Shown: positions 44,024-53,174 of the stretch, in pieces | Numbering within the stretch: position 1 is the stretch's first letter | Layout of the letters: each line of letters begins with the position of its first letter | DNA from: Bacteroidales bacterium | Lineage (GTDB): Bacteria > Bacteroidota > Bacteroidia > Bacteroidales > VadinHA17 | Length of the DNA stretch: 64,000 nt | Assembly: GCA_029210565.1 (NCBI GenBank) | Contig: JARGFQ010000001.1 | Span: 250,656-314,655, forward strand | Direction: 5' to 3' | Translations under genes and position numbers: made by a program | Notes under the pieces: generated by a model | What the model was told of the DNA's origin: nothing | Databases searched by the model: none | Seen by the model: only the letters and a program-made list of their open reading frames with translations

Positions 44024-45574
44024 ATGAAGATGATAAAAAACGCCGCCGGACGGATGGTGGGGGAAGAGATAAACGGCCAGGAGGCTGTCCCTTTCAAGGG
44101 CGTCGGTAAGCACCGCCCCTCAGGCAGAAAATATGCCCCTCCATTAGCCACTTGTATTGATTACCCGGGCGATAATAACAAGGTTGTTGCCTCACTCCGT
44201 GAAGCCCTGGAACGCTGCGGACTGCGCGATGGCATGACCGTATCAACTCACCATCACCTGCGCGACGGCGACCTGGTCAATAACCGGATATTTGACATCG
44301 CTGCGGAGATGGGCGTGAAAGACCTCGTCTGGCTGCCCTCTGCCTCATTCCCCTGCAATGAACCGGTGATAAAATACCTCGAGGACGGAACCATAAACCG
44401 TATCGAAGGAAGCATGAACGGACCCCTGGGCAGATTCGTCTCTGAAGGACGTATGAAGGGTATGGCTGTGCTGCGGTCGCACGGTGGCAGGGTACAGGCA
44501 ATACAGGATGGCGAGGTGAAGATAGATATTGCCGTCATCACCGCACCTGCTGCCGATTTCTTCGGTAACGCCAAAGGCACAGGAGGACCCTCGGCAACAG
44601 GCGTGCTGGGCTACGCCAAGGCAGACTACCTCTATGCCGACAGGGTGATAATCGTGACAGACAACCTTATTGACCTGCCGTGTTTCCCGATGGAGATAGA
44701 AGGTAATTATGTTGACTGTGTGGTGGTGGTTGACAAACTGGGCATCCCTGAAAAAATAGTGTCGGGAACAACACAGATTACCAGGAGTCCTGACAGGTTG
44801 CTGATTGCTGAATTGACTGCCCTGTTCCTTGAAAAATCGGGATTGCTGCATGACGGTGCCACAATGCAGGCGGGAGCGGGAGGGACCAGCCTTGCCATCG
44901 CTGTCTTTGTACATGAGATGCTGAAGCAGAAAGGCTGGAAACTTAGCTTTGGCTTTGGAGGCAGCACGAAATACATGGTCAAGATGATGGAAGAGGGACA
45001 GATGGGATATATCCTTGATGCCCAGGCATTTGATCTTGATGCCGTCAGGTCAGTGGAGGAGAACCCGAACCACATACCCTATTCGGTCTTCAATGCATAT
45101 AACTATCATTCAAAGGGCAACCTGACAACCATGATGGATATAATGATCCTGGGAGCAACGGAGATTGACACTGAATTCAACGGCAATGTGGTGACGCACT
45201 CTGACGGTCTGCTGCTCCACGGTATCGGCGGGTGGCAGAACTGTCTTCACGCACGCAATGTAATCCTTCCCGTGCCTCTCTTCCGTGACAGGATTCCGGT
45301 GATAGTTGACCAGGTGACGACACTGTGCGGCCCCGGAGAACTGATTGACGTGATCATTACCGAACGGGGTATCGCCATCAATCCCCGCAGGCAGGATCTG
45401 CTTGACTCCGTCAGGGGCAAAGGCCTGCCTTTGGTGACAGTACAGGAGCTTAAGGAGATGGCCGAGAAGATCTGCGGCAAGCCGGAGAAGGCTGCTTTTG
45501 ATGACAGGGTAGTTGCAGCCATCAAATGGGTAGACGGCACTGTGATCGACTCAGTCCGTAAAGTAAGAAGCTAA
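44024..45574 (+). CDS. citF: Citrate lyase alpha subunit
   Basis: Citrate:acetyl-ACP transferase subunit, 516 residues from the ATG at 44024; the longer frame beginning at 43940 overlaps the previous gene and lacks family similarity. Signatures: STHHHLRDGD, ADFFGNAKGTGGPSATG, GATMQAGAGGTSLAIA and LCGPGELIDVIITERGIAINP. With the CitD-CitE fusion it completes the lyase core. Citrate lyase next to a decarboxylase pump is the classical arrangement for anaerobic citrate use, though here the pump is the methylmalonyl-CoA type. Confidence 0.95.
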   Translation: MKMIKNAAGRMVGEEINGQEAVPFKGVGKHRPSGRKYAPPLATCIDYPGDNNKVVASLREALERCGLRDGMTVSTHHHLRDGDLVNNRIFDIAAEMGVKDLVWLPSASFPCNEPVIKYLEDGTINRIEGSMNGPLGRFVSEGRMKGMAVLRSHGGRVQAIQDGEVKIDIAVITAPAADFFGNAKGTGGPSATGVLGYAKADYLYADRVIIVTDNLIDLPCFPMEIEGNYVDCVVVVDKLGIPEKIVSGTTQITRSPDRLLIAELTALFLEKSGLLHDGATMQAGAGGTSLAIAVFVHEMLKQKGWKLSFGFGGSTKYMVKMMEEGQMGYILDAQAFDLDAVRSVEENPNHIPYSVFNAYNYHSKGNLTTMMDIMILGATEIDTEFNGNVVTHSDGLLLHGIGGWQNCLHARNVILPVPLFRDRIPVIVDQVTTLCGPGELIDVIITERGIAINPRRQDLLDSVRGKGLPLVTVQELKEMAEKICGKPEKAAFDDRVVAAIKWVDGTVIDSVRKVRS

Positions 45575-45589
45575 CCCAAATTTTAGACT

Positions 45590-45751
45590 ATGAAAAAATA
45601 CAGGTGCCCGGTTTGTGGCTACATCTACGATCCTGAAACTGGAGACGAACAGAATGGGGTTGACCCGGGAACCTCTTTTGAAGATCTGCCCGCAGAATGG
45701 GCCTGCCCGGTCTGCGGTGCTCCTCCCGATGATTTTACAGAGGTTGAATAA
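45590..45751 (+). CDS. Rubredoxin
   Basis: A complete 53-residue rubredoxin: [18 protein letters not shown] near the start and [13 protein letters not shown] near the end supply the four cysteines (two CPxCG motifs) that hold a single iron. It starts with ATG at 45590 and stops with TAA at 45749-45751, 15 bases after citF. Rubredoxin carries electrons in anaerobes, for example to rubrerythrin, which is encoded at the left end of the window. The CDS is short and easily missed in automated calls. Confidence 0.95.
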   Translation: MKKYRCPVCGYIYDPETGDEQNGVDPGTSFEDLPAEWACPVCGAPPDDFTEVE

Positions 45752-45769
45752 GGCGAATATTTGGTCCTA

Positions 45770-45796
45770 TCCACCCGATGAATTTACTGGGGTGGA
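45770..45796. terminator. Candidate terminator, rubredoxin / pepD
   Basis: TCCACCC (45770-45776) pairs with GGGTGGA (45790-45796) over a 13-base loop between two convergent genes, followed on the plus strand by ATAAAA. The U-tract is weak. Confidence 0.35.
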
Positions 45797-45806
45797 ATAA
45801 AACTTG

Positions 45807-47273
45807 CTATGACTCTTCCTCAGGAATATGTCTGAGGACATCGATGAGCAGGTCCCAGAACATCTGAACAGTCTCAATCTCTATCCTCTCTTCGGGTGTG
45901 TGCGCTCCCTTGATGGTTGGCCCGAAGGAGATCATGTCTATCCCTTTGTATTTCTCAAGTATCAGCCCGCACTCCAGTCCTGCATGTATGGCTTTTACCT
46001 GCGGTACCTTACCGAATAGCTTGCGGTAAGAGTCGATCATGAGCCTGAGGATGGCTGAATTCATATTAGGCTTCCATCCCGGATAGCCGTCTGAATGGGT
46101 CACTTTTGCGCCGGCAAGGTCAAATCCTGCCTCAGCTTTCATCATAGCATAATGTTTGGCCTCTTCTGACGAGCTGCGTTGGGTTGTCACTACATGGATC
46201 GTGTTGTCGTCGGTAAGCCGTATGGTAGCCAGATTGCTGGATGTCTCAACAAGATCAGGGATCTCCTTCGACCATCCCAGGACACCGTGAGGCACAAGAC
46301 TCAGGGCACTCAGCAGACGGTGCTGGGTCTGGGGGTCAATAACTGCAGCCGGCACTTCTGACGGCGTGGCGGCTACCTTAAGATCGGGCTCAAGAGAGCC
46401 ATATTCCTCACGCACCAGTTCATTGAAGGCGGCAGTGTCGGTAAGAATTTTCTCCTCATGCTGAGGATCAAAAGTCATGGTTGCAAATGCCTCCCTGGGG
46501 ATGGCATTACGAAGGTTGCCCCCCGTAAAATTGCTGATAAGGATACCGTAATTCTTTTCAAGATTCTGCAGCAGCTGTGAGATTATCTTTATGGAGTTGC
46601 CGTAACCCTTGTGGATCTCATCACCCGAATGGCCGCCGCGCAGTCCTGTGACAGAGATATTCATGGCCCTGTGACCTGCAGCCACGGGTACGGGAGTAAA
46701 CGGAAGGATGGCCTGCGTGTCTATGCCTCCGGCACAGCCTATAAAGAGTATCCCTTCATCTTCCGAATCGAGGTTTAAGAGTATGCGTCCGGTGAAGAAA
46801 TCAGGCTGCAGGTTTATGGCCCCGGTCATGCCCGACTCCTCATCTACCGTGAAGAGACATTCTACCCTGCCGCACTGAAGATATGGATCTGTCAGAACGG
46901 CCATCTGTGCTGCTATGCCAATGCCGTCATCAGCACCCAGCGTGGTGCCGCTCGCGGTAATCCACTTGCCATCCATGATGGGAATGATAGGATCGGTATC
47001 CCAGTTGTGTGGGTGCGAGGCATTTTTTTCACCCACCATGTCAAGATGACTCTGCAGTACCACAGTACTAACCTTCTCCTTGCCCGGAGCAGCCTCCCTG
47101 GTGATTAGTATGTTGCCGACACTGTCTTCTTTGGCTTCCAGATTGTGCTTTCGCGCAAAGTCAAGCATGTATTCCCTTATCCTGCCCTCATTCTTTGAAA
47201 GTCGCGGTATCCGGCTTATCTCCTCAAAGTAGCTCCATACTCTCCTTGGCTTAATATCCTCTAGTTCCCCCAT
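45807..47273 (-). CDS. pepD: Aminoacyl-histidine dipeptidase (PepD)
   Basis: Zinc metallopeptidase of the M20 family that splits dipeptides such as Xaa-His. 488 residues, family length. Zinc ligands in LQSHLDMVGEK (His and Asp), TLGADDGIGI (bridging Asp) and FTVDEESGMTGA (catalytic Glu-Glu) are in order; the dimerization lid occupies about 205-390; the C-terminal His region is AIHAGLECG. It is convergent with the rubredoxin gene and divergent from the isocitrate dehydrogenase-like gene. Confidence 0.94.
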   Translation of the reverse strand: MGELEDIKPRRVWSYFEEISRIPRLSKNEGRIREYMLDFARKHNLEAKEDSVGNILITREAAPGKEKVSTVVLQSHLDMVGEKNASHPHNWDTDPIIPIMDGKWITASGTTLGADDGIGIAAQMAVLTDPYLQCGRVECLFTVDEESGMTGAINLQPDFFTGRILLNLDSEDEGILFIGCAGGIDTQAILPFTPVPVAAGHRAMNISVTGLRGGHSGDEIHKGYGNSIKIISQLLQNLEKNYGILISNFTGGNLRNAIPREAFATMTFDPQHEEKILTDTAAFNELVREEYGSLEPDLKVAATPSEVPAAVIDPQTQHRLLSALSLVPHGVLGWSKEIPDLVETSSNLATIRLTDDNTIHVVTTQRSSSEEAKHYAMMKAEAGFDLAGAKVTHSDGYPGWKPNMNSAILRLMIDSYRKLFGKVPQVKAIHAGLECGLILEKYKGIDMISFGPTIKGAHTPEERIEIETVQMFWDLLIDVLRHIPEEES

Positions 47274-47308
47274 TAGGTTCTTATTGTGTGAAATAACAGA
47301 TTAGCTGG

Positions 47309-47316
47309 CAAATATA
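47309..47316 (-). promoter_or_regulatory. Candidate -7 box of pepD
   Basis: TATATTTG on the minus strand, exact TAnnTTTG, about 36 bases before the pepD start. A TTG lies 14 bases further upstream, nearer than the usual 19-21. On the plus strand TATTTTTA is the only weak candidate for the next gene. Confidence 0.4.
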
Positions 47317-47426
47317 GTTTTTTTCCATTGCAACCTTTATGAAATTTACTTGCTGAAACTCTTTTTTTTAACACAATAAAAACCATATTTTTACGCAACA
47401 TGAAAAACAGTTAAAACAGAACAGAT

Positions 47427-48623
47427 ATGGCTAAACGTACAATTGTGGCACTGCCGGGTGACGGCATAGGTGCCGTTGTCCTGGAACAGGCAGTGCGTGT
47501 CCTTGACGCAGCAGGTTTTGATGCAGAATATGTTTACGGTGACATAGGATGGGATTTCTGGTGCCATGAAGGCAACCCTCTTCCGCAGCGCACCATTGAC
47601 CTGATAGCAGAGCACAAGATAGCCCTCTTCGGAGCAATAACCTCCAAACCCAAGGATGATGCTGCCGCCGGGCTGAACCCTGAACTGCAGGGCAGGGGAT
47701 TTGCCTACAGCAGCCCTATCGTGGGACTGAGACAGCACTTTGGACTTGACATCTGCGTCAGGCCGTGCCGCAGTTACAGGGGCAACCCCCTGAACTTCAT
47801 CAGACGCGGTAAGGACGGAAACCCTGAGGAACCGATGGTTGATGTGGTCATATTCCGCCAGAACACAGAGGGTCTCTACGGAGGTGTTGAATGGTCAGAC
47901 CCTCCCGCCCAGGTATACGACGCATTGATGACACATCCCAAATTCCGTGCTAATTTCGGGTGGTGTCCTAAAGAGGAACTGGCCGTCTCAACACGCATAT
48001 TTACAAAGAAATATACTGAACGGATAGTGAGGGCAGCGTTTGAGCATGCGGTAAAATACGGATATAAGTCTGTAACCGTCTGCGAAAAACCCAATGTGAT
48101 ACGTGAGACCTCAGGGCTAATGTGGAAGATAGCCAGGGAGATCCAGAAAAACGAGTTTCCTTCCATTCAGCTCCGGAATACCAACATTGATGCCCAGATG
48201 ATGTGGCTTACAAAGAACCCGGAGGATTACGGAGTGATAGTTGCCGGGAATATGTTTGGCGACATTGTATCGGATGCTTTTGCCGGCCTGATTGGCGGCC
48301 TCGGGTTTGCGTGCAGTGCACAGTTCTCTGAAGAGGGTATCGGTGTATTTGAGCCGACCCACGGTTCAGCTCCCAAATATGCCAGTTACGATGTCTCTAT
48401 TGTTAACCCTGTGGCAATGATCGAGTCGGCATGCATGATGCTCGACTATATTGGCGAAAAGGCAATTGCCGCACGCATCAGGGATGCCGTGGCAGCAGTG
48501 ATAGAAGAGGGCAAGGTACGTACCTATGACATGATGAAGATGACCGGCAAACCAGAAGTGATAGCCATGGGTGCCGCCTCTACCATACAGATGACTGACG
48601 CAATCATCGCCGGATTAAAATAG
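47427..48623 (+). CDS. Isocitrate/isopropylmalate dehydrogenase family, probably isocitrate dehydrogenase
   Basis: A 398-residue beta-decarboxylating dehydrogenase. Features: LPGDGIG, substrate-binding RPCRSYRGNP, REN-type VVIFRQNTEGLYGG, catalytic KPNVIRETSGL and the metal-binding MFGDIVSDAFAGL with GVFEPTHGSAPKYA at the nucleotide site. The family includes isocitrate, isopropylmalate and homoisocitrate dehydrogenases; no leu genes are adjacent, and citrate-metabolism genes are upstream, so isocitrate is preferred. Cofactor choice cannot be decided safely by eye. An HD-like gene follows after 6 bases. Confidence 0.85.
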   Translation: MAKRTIVALPGDGIGAVVLEQAVRVLDAAGFDAEYVYGDIGWDFWCHEGNPLPQRTIDLIAEHKIALFGAITSKPKDDAAAGLNPELQGRGFAYSSPIVGLRQHFGLDICVRPCRSYRGNPLNFIRRGKDGNPEEPMVDVVIFRQNTEGLYGGVEWSDPPAQVYDALMTHPKFRANFGWCPKEELAVSTRIFTKKYTERIVRAAFEHAVKYGYKSVTVCEKPNVIRETSGLMWKIAREIQKNEFPSIQLRNTNIDAQMMWLTKNPEDYGVIVAGNMFGDIVSDAFAGLIGGLGFACSAQFSEEGIGVFEPTHGSAPKYASYDVSIVNPVAMIESACMMLDYIGEKAIAARIRDAVAAVIEEGKVRTYDMMKMTGKPEVIAMGAASTIQMTDAIIAGLK

Positions 48624-48629
48624 CATGCC

Positions 48630-49181
48630 ATGACTGAAGAGATCAAGAAACTGTGGCCTGAACTGGAATGGATCAGTGACCTCGACCTGAGGGAGAAGAC
48701 GGCCCGAACATGGGAGACAGCCCTCGAAAGAAGCGTTCTTACCGCTGATGACCTGAACCGTATACCCTTCACCCTTCTCTGCGGACCGGACCTGAAGGTC
48801 ACCTTCATGGACCACAAGAGGTGTGTCGTGCATGTGGCCCGTGATGCCGGATTGAAGATGAACGAGTTCTTCCGCGATGAACTGCCTGTCGACATGGATA
48901 CCCTCATTGCAGGAGCTGTCCTTGCAGATGTCGGTAAGATGCTTGAATATGAGCTTGATGCAAATGATAAGGCCGTTCAGGGAAAGTACGGTCAGTATCT
49001 CAGACATCCCTTCTCAGGCGTCAGCCTGGCCGAGGAGTGCGGGGTGCCACCTGAGGTGTGTCACATAATCGCGGCCCATGCTCATGAGGGAGACCTCGTG
49101 AAACGCACAACGGAAGCCTATATCGTGCACCACGCTGACTTCATGACCTTCCTTCCTTTCAAAAGCAGACTGATCGTCTGA
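48630..49181 (+). CDS. Degenerate HD-domain protein
   Basis: A 183-residue helical protein with an HD-superfamily layout: HVARDAG, then AGAVLADVGKMLEYE where HD enzymes have HD-x-GK, then HPFSGVSLAEECGVP, IIAAHAHEGD and VHHADF. The first His of the HD pair is replaced by Ala (LADVGK), so metal binding may be altered. Family members hydrolyse phosphoesters, often of nucleotides. Directly downstream of the dehydrogenase gene, so co-transcribed. Specific function unknown. Confidence 0.7.
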   Translation: MTEEIKKLWPELEWISDLDLREKTARTWETALERSVLTADDLNRIPFTLLCGPDLKVTFMDHKRCVVHVARDAGLKMNEFFRDELPVDMDTLIAGAVLADVGKMLEYELDANDKAVQGKYGQYLRHPFSGVSLAEECGVPPEVCHIIAAHAHEGDLVKRTTEAYIVHHADFMTFLPFKSRLIV

Positions 49182-49191
49182 TCAGTCTGCT
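49164..49191. terminator. Strong hairpin across the HD-gene stop codon
   Basis: AGCAGACTGATC (49164-49175) pairs perfectly with GATCAGTCTGCT (49180-49191) over a four-base loop; the stop TGA (49179-49181) spans the end of the loop and the first bases of the right arm. No U-tract follows, so it may block RNA decay rather than terminate. Confidence 0.45.
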
Positions 49192-49200
49192 CTTCAGCCT

Positions 49201-49341
49201 TCAGTCTTCAGTCCACAGTCTTCAGCCGACTGCTTTTAGCCACCGTAGCCTGGGCGAAGGTGGCCGACTGCCTCTGGCTGCCAAAGCCACGGCGAAGGTG
49301 GCCAGCTGTCACTGCCGACTGCCGACTGCCGACTGTGGACT
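49201..49341. repeat. Composite intergenic repeat after the HD gene
   Basis: It contains CAGTCTTCAG twice (49202-49211, 49216-49225) and the 16-mer AGTCCACAGTCTTCAG (49210-49225) shared with 6408-6423. There are two copies of GGCGAAGGTGGCC (49253-49265, 49291-49303) and a run of GACTGCC units. The ends are inverted: CAGTCCACAGTC (49209-49220) matches GACTGTGGACTG (49330-49341). Its right part encodes the last residues and stop codon of the GH2 gene. Confidence 0.65.
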
Positions 49342-51153
49342 GACCATCGCCTTCCGCACATTTTCATACCCCATCTTGTCAACCTTGCGGTCGTAGGTCA
49401 TCAGCCCGTTGGTCTCAGTCTCAACGTCAGTGGTCTGTGTATAGACTGAGGCACTGAGGCCTTTCTCCGAAACCATCTGCCTGACAGCAGCATAATACTC
49501 TTCATATTTTCCGAGCAGGTCGGCTGCATCACCCATGTTACGGTAACCCCAGTTCTTCTGCTCCCAGGTATGACCCTCCACCGGCAGACCCAGTCCTCCG
49601 AACTCACCAAGCACTATGGCTCTCTCTCTTTCAGCCGGAGGTGCCACAGGCTCCGGGTAGTGATGAACATCCCTGACGTGGCCGGTGCCCCTGTCGGTCC
49701 AGCCTGAGGCGCTGTTGACAAGGCGGGTGGCATCAAGAGCGGCAACATGATCAGTTACCGCGGTGGTATTGTACTGTCCCCACCCCTCGTTATAGATAAC
49801 CCACATGACAATTGAGGGAGAGTTGTACTTCGATTCTATCATACGGGTAAGCTCTGTCATGAACTGTGATGAATCGGCTTCGCTTTTAGTGATGTCGGGC
49901 ATATCTCTCCAGATATAATCATCACCGCTGGGCATATCCTGCCAGACCAGCATACCCAGCCTGTCGGTGTGGTAATAGAATCTCCTGTTCTCCACCTTTA
50001 CATGTTTTCTCAGCATGTTGAATCCCATCTTCTTAAGCATCTCCACGTCGTATACCATCGCCTCATCTGAAGGAGGAGTGTAGATGCCGTCAGGCCAGAA
50101 GCCCTGATCAAGGGTGCCGTTCTGCCACACAAAACTGTTGTTGAGCATTATCCTTGTGAAACCGTTGCCGTCAATGCCCAGGGAGATCTTCCTCATGCCT
50201 GCATAGGAGAGAACCTCGTCGGTCACTGTCCCTCCCGTAATCAGCCGTACCCTGATGTCATAGAGGGCCGGATCATCGGGAGTCCAGAGCCTGGGCGACG
50301 GTATCTGCAGCTCAATGGCACTGTCAGTGACGGCTGACCCCGTTGCGATTGTCTCACCGTCATACATCACCGTCACCTCGGCAAGAGAGGGAGCCATGTC
50401 TACCGGGGGACAGCCCTCAGGACCCTGGCAGCGCTCTTCAGTAACGGAGACTGTCAGCATCTCGCTGTCAATGTCAGGTACAATACGTATATCGCCGATC
50501 CATGTTTTTTCTACGGCCTCAAGCCAGACGCTCTGCCAGATGCCTGTGGTGGGAGTGTACCAGATGCCCTTCGGTTGGGAGACCTGCTTGCCTCTGGGCT
50601 GGCTGCCGCTGTCGACAGGGTCTGTGACCCTGACCACTATGGTGTGCTTCTTTTTGCCCGAGAGGTAGGGAGTGATATTGCATGAGAAGGGGTCATAGCC
50701 CCCGCGGTGACTGATGGCGAAGTTGTCGTCTATCCATACCTTTGTCTCCCAGTCTGATGCTTCGAAATTGAGTATCAGCTGTTTTTCCTTCCATGTCTTC
50801 GGAACGACAAACTCCCGTGAATACCACAACGCAAGAGAGTCGGACATCATTCGCTTTACCCCTGAGAGAGCTGACTCAACAGGGTAGGGGACCAGGATCT
50901 TTCCTTCAGGGTCGGGGCGCTCTTCATCACTGTCGCATATGGCATAGTCCCATTGTCCGTTCAGACTCATCCATCCGTTACGTACCATTCCCGGCCGCGG
51001 GTATTCCGGCCAGGGAGTGACGGGATCGATATTTTCACCCCAACTTGTGAAAAGTGGATTCTCTGCCGGCTGCCATGCCGGAGGCCTGTCATCTGTACAA
51101 AATGTCAACAGAGCGGTTGCAAGCAGGGCAACCGGTAAAATTTTCAGTTTCAT
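49309..51153 (-). CDS. Glycoside hydrolase family 2 lipoprotein
   Basis: A 614-residue GH2 enzyme with a lipoprotein signal (LLATALLTFC). Domains: N-terminal sugar-binding jelly roll (about 55-215, SLNGQWDYAI), Ig-like sandwich (about 220-325), TIM barrel (about 330-600) with acid/base E456 in YNEGWG and nucleophile E517 in GEFGG, so both catalytic residues are kept. Likely beta-galactosidase, beta-glucuronidase or beta-mannosidase type; substrate not assignable. The last residues (SPQSAVGSRQ) and the stop come from an intergenic repeat, so the C-terminus may have been altered by repeat insertion. It is 22 bases downstream of the acyl-CoA synthetase gene. Confidence 0.88.
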   Translation of the reverse strand: MKLKILPVALLATALLTFCTDDRPPAWQPAENPLFTSWGENIDPVTPWPEYPRPGMVRNGWMSLNGQWDYAICDSDEERPDPEGKILVPYPVESALSGVKRMMSDSLALWYSREFVVPKTWKEKQLILNFEASDWETKVWIDDNFAISHRGGYDPFSCNITPYLSGKKKHTIVVRVTDPVDSGSQPRGKQVSQPKGIWYTPTTGIWQSVWLEAVEKTWIGDIRIVPDIDSEMLTVSVTEERCQGPEGCPPVDMAPSLAEVTVMYDGETIATGSAVTDSAIELQIPSPRLWTPDDPALYDIRVRLITGGTVTDEVLSYAGMRKISLGIDGNGFTRIMLNNSFVWQNGTLDQGFWPDGIYTPPSDEAMVYDVEMLKKMGFNMLRKHVKVENRRFYYHTDRLGMLVWQDMPSGDDYIWRDMPDITKSEADSSQFMTELTRMIESKYNSPSIVMWVIYNEGWGQYNTTAVTDHVAALDATRLVNSASGWTDRGTGHVRDVHHYPEPVAPPAERERAIVLGEFGGLGLPVEGHTWEQKNWGYRNMGDAADLLGKYEEYYAAVRQMVSEKGLSASVYTQTTDVETETNGLMTYDRKVDKMGYENVRKAMVSPQSAVGSRQ

Positions 51154-51175
51154 GTGAACTAAAGGTTATTGGTTG

Positions 51176-53089
51176 TCAGCCAAGCTTCATCTTCTCGACC
51201 TCTTCCATGTTCCGTTCATTGTAGGTGATCTTACCCATGGGAGTGTAAAGCCACTCAATCAGGTTACTGTACCTTTCGGTGATCTTGCCCCTCACAATCT
51301 TCATGGTAGAGTTCATCATACCGTTCTCTTCATTGAAGCTTTCATTCAGTACACCCAGTGCCACGGGAAGCCAGCGGTGAGGGAACATGTGACCGTACTT
51401 GCCGTTAATACGGTATTCATTTACCTCGTTCTCAATCAGGTTAAGTATGGCACGCTTGCCCTCCTCAGTGGTTGCAGTGAGATTGCGGTCTTCCAGGTAG
51501 ATCTTCAGGGCATGCTGGTTAGGTACGATGAGGGCAATAGTATACGGCTTCTGGTTGTTATAAAGCATGCACTGGTCAATATATTTCGACTGCTCGGTGA
51601 TGGCCTCTTCGATGCCTTCAGGACTGAACTTCTCTCCGTCATCAGCGATAAGGAGGCTTTTGAACCGCCCCATTACATAAAGAAATCCGTCTTCGGACAT
51701 GTATCCCATGTCACCGGTATAGAGCCAGCCGTCACGGATGGCATCATTGGTGGCGGTCTCATTCTTCCAGTAACCGTACATCACATTGCCACCCCTGATA
51801 ACTATCTCGCCTTTTTCTCCCGTGGGCAGTTCTTTGCTCTCTTCATCGCATATTTTCAGGTCCATATTGTTTACAAGGTAACCTGATGAACCCAGATTGT
51901 GACGCCTGGCTGAGTTGGAGGAGATGATGGGAGAGGCCTCTGAGAGCCCGTAACCCTGGTACATTGGTACCCCGATGGCATAAAAGAAACGCTGCAGCTC
52001 AATGTCAAGCAGCGCACCACCACCAATGAAGAAGTCGAGCTCACCGCCGAATGCCTCCCTCACCTTGCTGAAAAGGATTTTATCGAATAGCCTGAGCAGC
52101 GGTTTCTTGAGCTTCTGTATACCCTGTCCCTTGTTGTATCCCTCCTTGTTGTACGAATAGGTCATCTTCAGTGCGAAGTTGAATAGCGCCTCTGTCATCC
52201 TTCCCTTCTCCTTGATACCTTTCTCTATGTTCTTGCGGAAGTTCTTTGCCAGCGCCGGAACACTCATGAGGAGGTTTGGCTTGATCTCCTTCATGCAGAT
52301 CGGAATGTTGCGGAGTGTCTCCATGGGAGTCTTGCCGACCTTCACCGATGCTATGCTGGCTCCCTTGCCCATGAAGGCGTAAATCCCTGCCGTGTGGGCA
52401 AAAGAGTGATCCCACGGCAATATCAGGAGGGTCTTGTAGTACTGCGGTATATCCATCAGGCTGTATGACTGGTAGACGTTGGTCACATAGTTGCCGTGAG
52501 TGAGGATGATGCCCTTTGGATCGGCCGTGGTTCCGGAGGTGTAGCAGATATTGGCAAAGTCAGATGGTTCAATGGATGAGGTGAACTCCTCAAATTTTTT
52601 CCTGTTGCCGGGGTTCTCAAGCCACTCACGCCCTATCTTCCTTATCTCGTTAAAGTGAATCTGGTCCTCAGCATACTCCTCCCTGGGATCCATGAATATC
52701 ACCTTCTCCAGCTCGGGACAATGCTCCCTTATCTCAAGTATCTTCGGTGCCTGGGTGCTGGAGGTGATGACCATCTTAGAACCTGAATGGATGAGTCTGA
52801 ATTTGATCTCCTCGGCATTGAGCTTGATTGAGAGCGGCACATTTACTCCCCCGGCGTGGAGAATCCCCATCTCACCTATCACCCAGCTGTTCCTGCCGTC
52901 GGAAAGCAGACTTACCCGGTCACCCTTTTTGATTCCCAGTTGCATCAGACCCGCACCGAACTCCTGTACCTGTCTCCTTGTCTCCTGGTAGGTGGTGCCT
53001 TCATATTTGTCCTGAAGCTTCTCCCACAGGTATACGTTGGAAGCATACTTCTCAACATTCTCTTCAAAAAACCGGATAAGTGATTTCAT
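51176..53089 (-). CDS. Long-chain acyl-CoA synthetase (AMP-binding)
   Basis: 637-residue adenylate-forming enzyme that activates fatty acids with ATP and CoA. Signatures: YTSGTTADPKGIILTHGN (P-loop), the A-box region MYQGYGLSEASPIIS, GWLYTGDMGYMSEDGFLYVMGRFKS, and the C-terminal lid with KFSPEGIEEAI. A longer insert around 260-330 is typical of the bacterial FadD15-like group. It may feed exogenous fatty acids into lipid synthesis; plsY and a FadL-like porin are also in the window but not linked to it. Confidence 0.9.
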   Translation of the reverse strand: MKSLIRFFEENVEKYASNVYLWEKLQDKYEGTTYQETRRQVQEFGAGLMQLGIKKGDRVSLLSDGRNSWVIGEMGILHAGGVNVPLSIKLNAEEIKFRLIHSGSKMVITSSTQAPKILEIREHCPELEKVIFMDPREEYAEDQIHFNEIRKIGREWLENPGNRKKFEEFTSSIEPSDFANICYTSGTTADPKGIILTHGNYVTNVYQSYSLMDIPQYYKTLLILPWDHSFAHTAGIYAFMGKGASIASVKVGKTPMETLRNIPICMKEIKPNLLMSVPALAKNFRKNIEKGIKEKGRMTEALFNFALKMTYSYNKEGYNKGQGIQKLKKPLLRLFDKILFSKVREAFGGELDFFIGGGALLDIELQRFFYAIGVPMYQGYGLSEASPIISSNSARRHNLGSSGYLVNNMDLKICDEESKELPTGEKGEIVIRGGNVMYGYWKNETATNDAIRDGWLYTGDMGYMSEDGFLYVMGRFKSLLIADDGEKFSPEGIEEAITEQSKYIDQCMLYNNQKPYTIALIVPNQHALKIYLEDRNLTATTEEGKRAILNLIENEVNEYRINGKYGHMFPHRWLPVALGVLNESFNEENGMMNSTMKIVRGKITERYSNLIEWLYTPMGKITYNERNMEEVEKMKLG

Positions 53090-53174
53090 CTGCTTAATGC
53101 TTTTGATGGAACTTAAAATCGCGATCTAATATAGAAAAGAATTGTCGTGTAGAGATACGTTTAATTGTTTTTCA

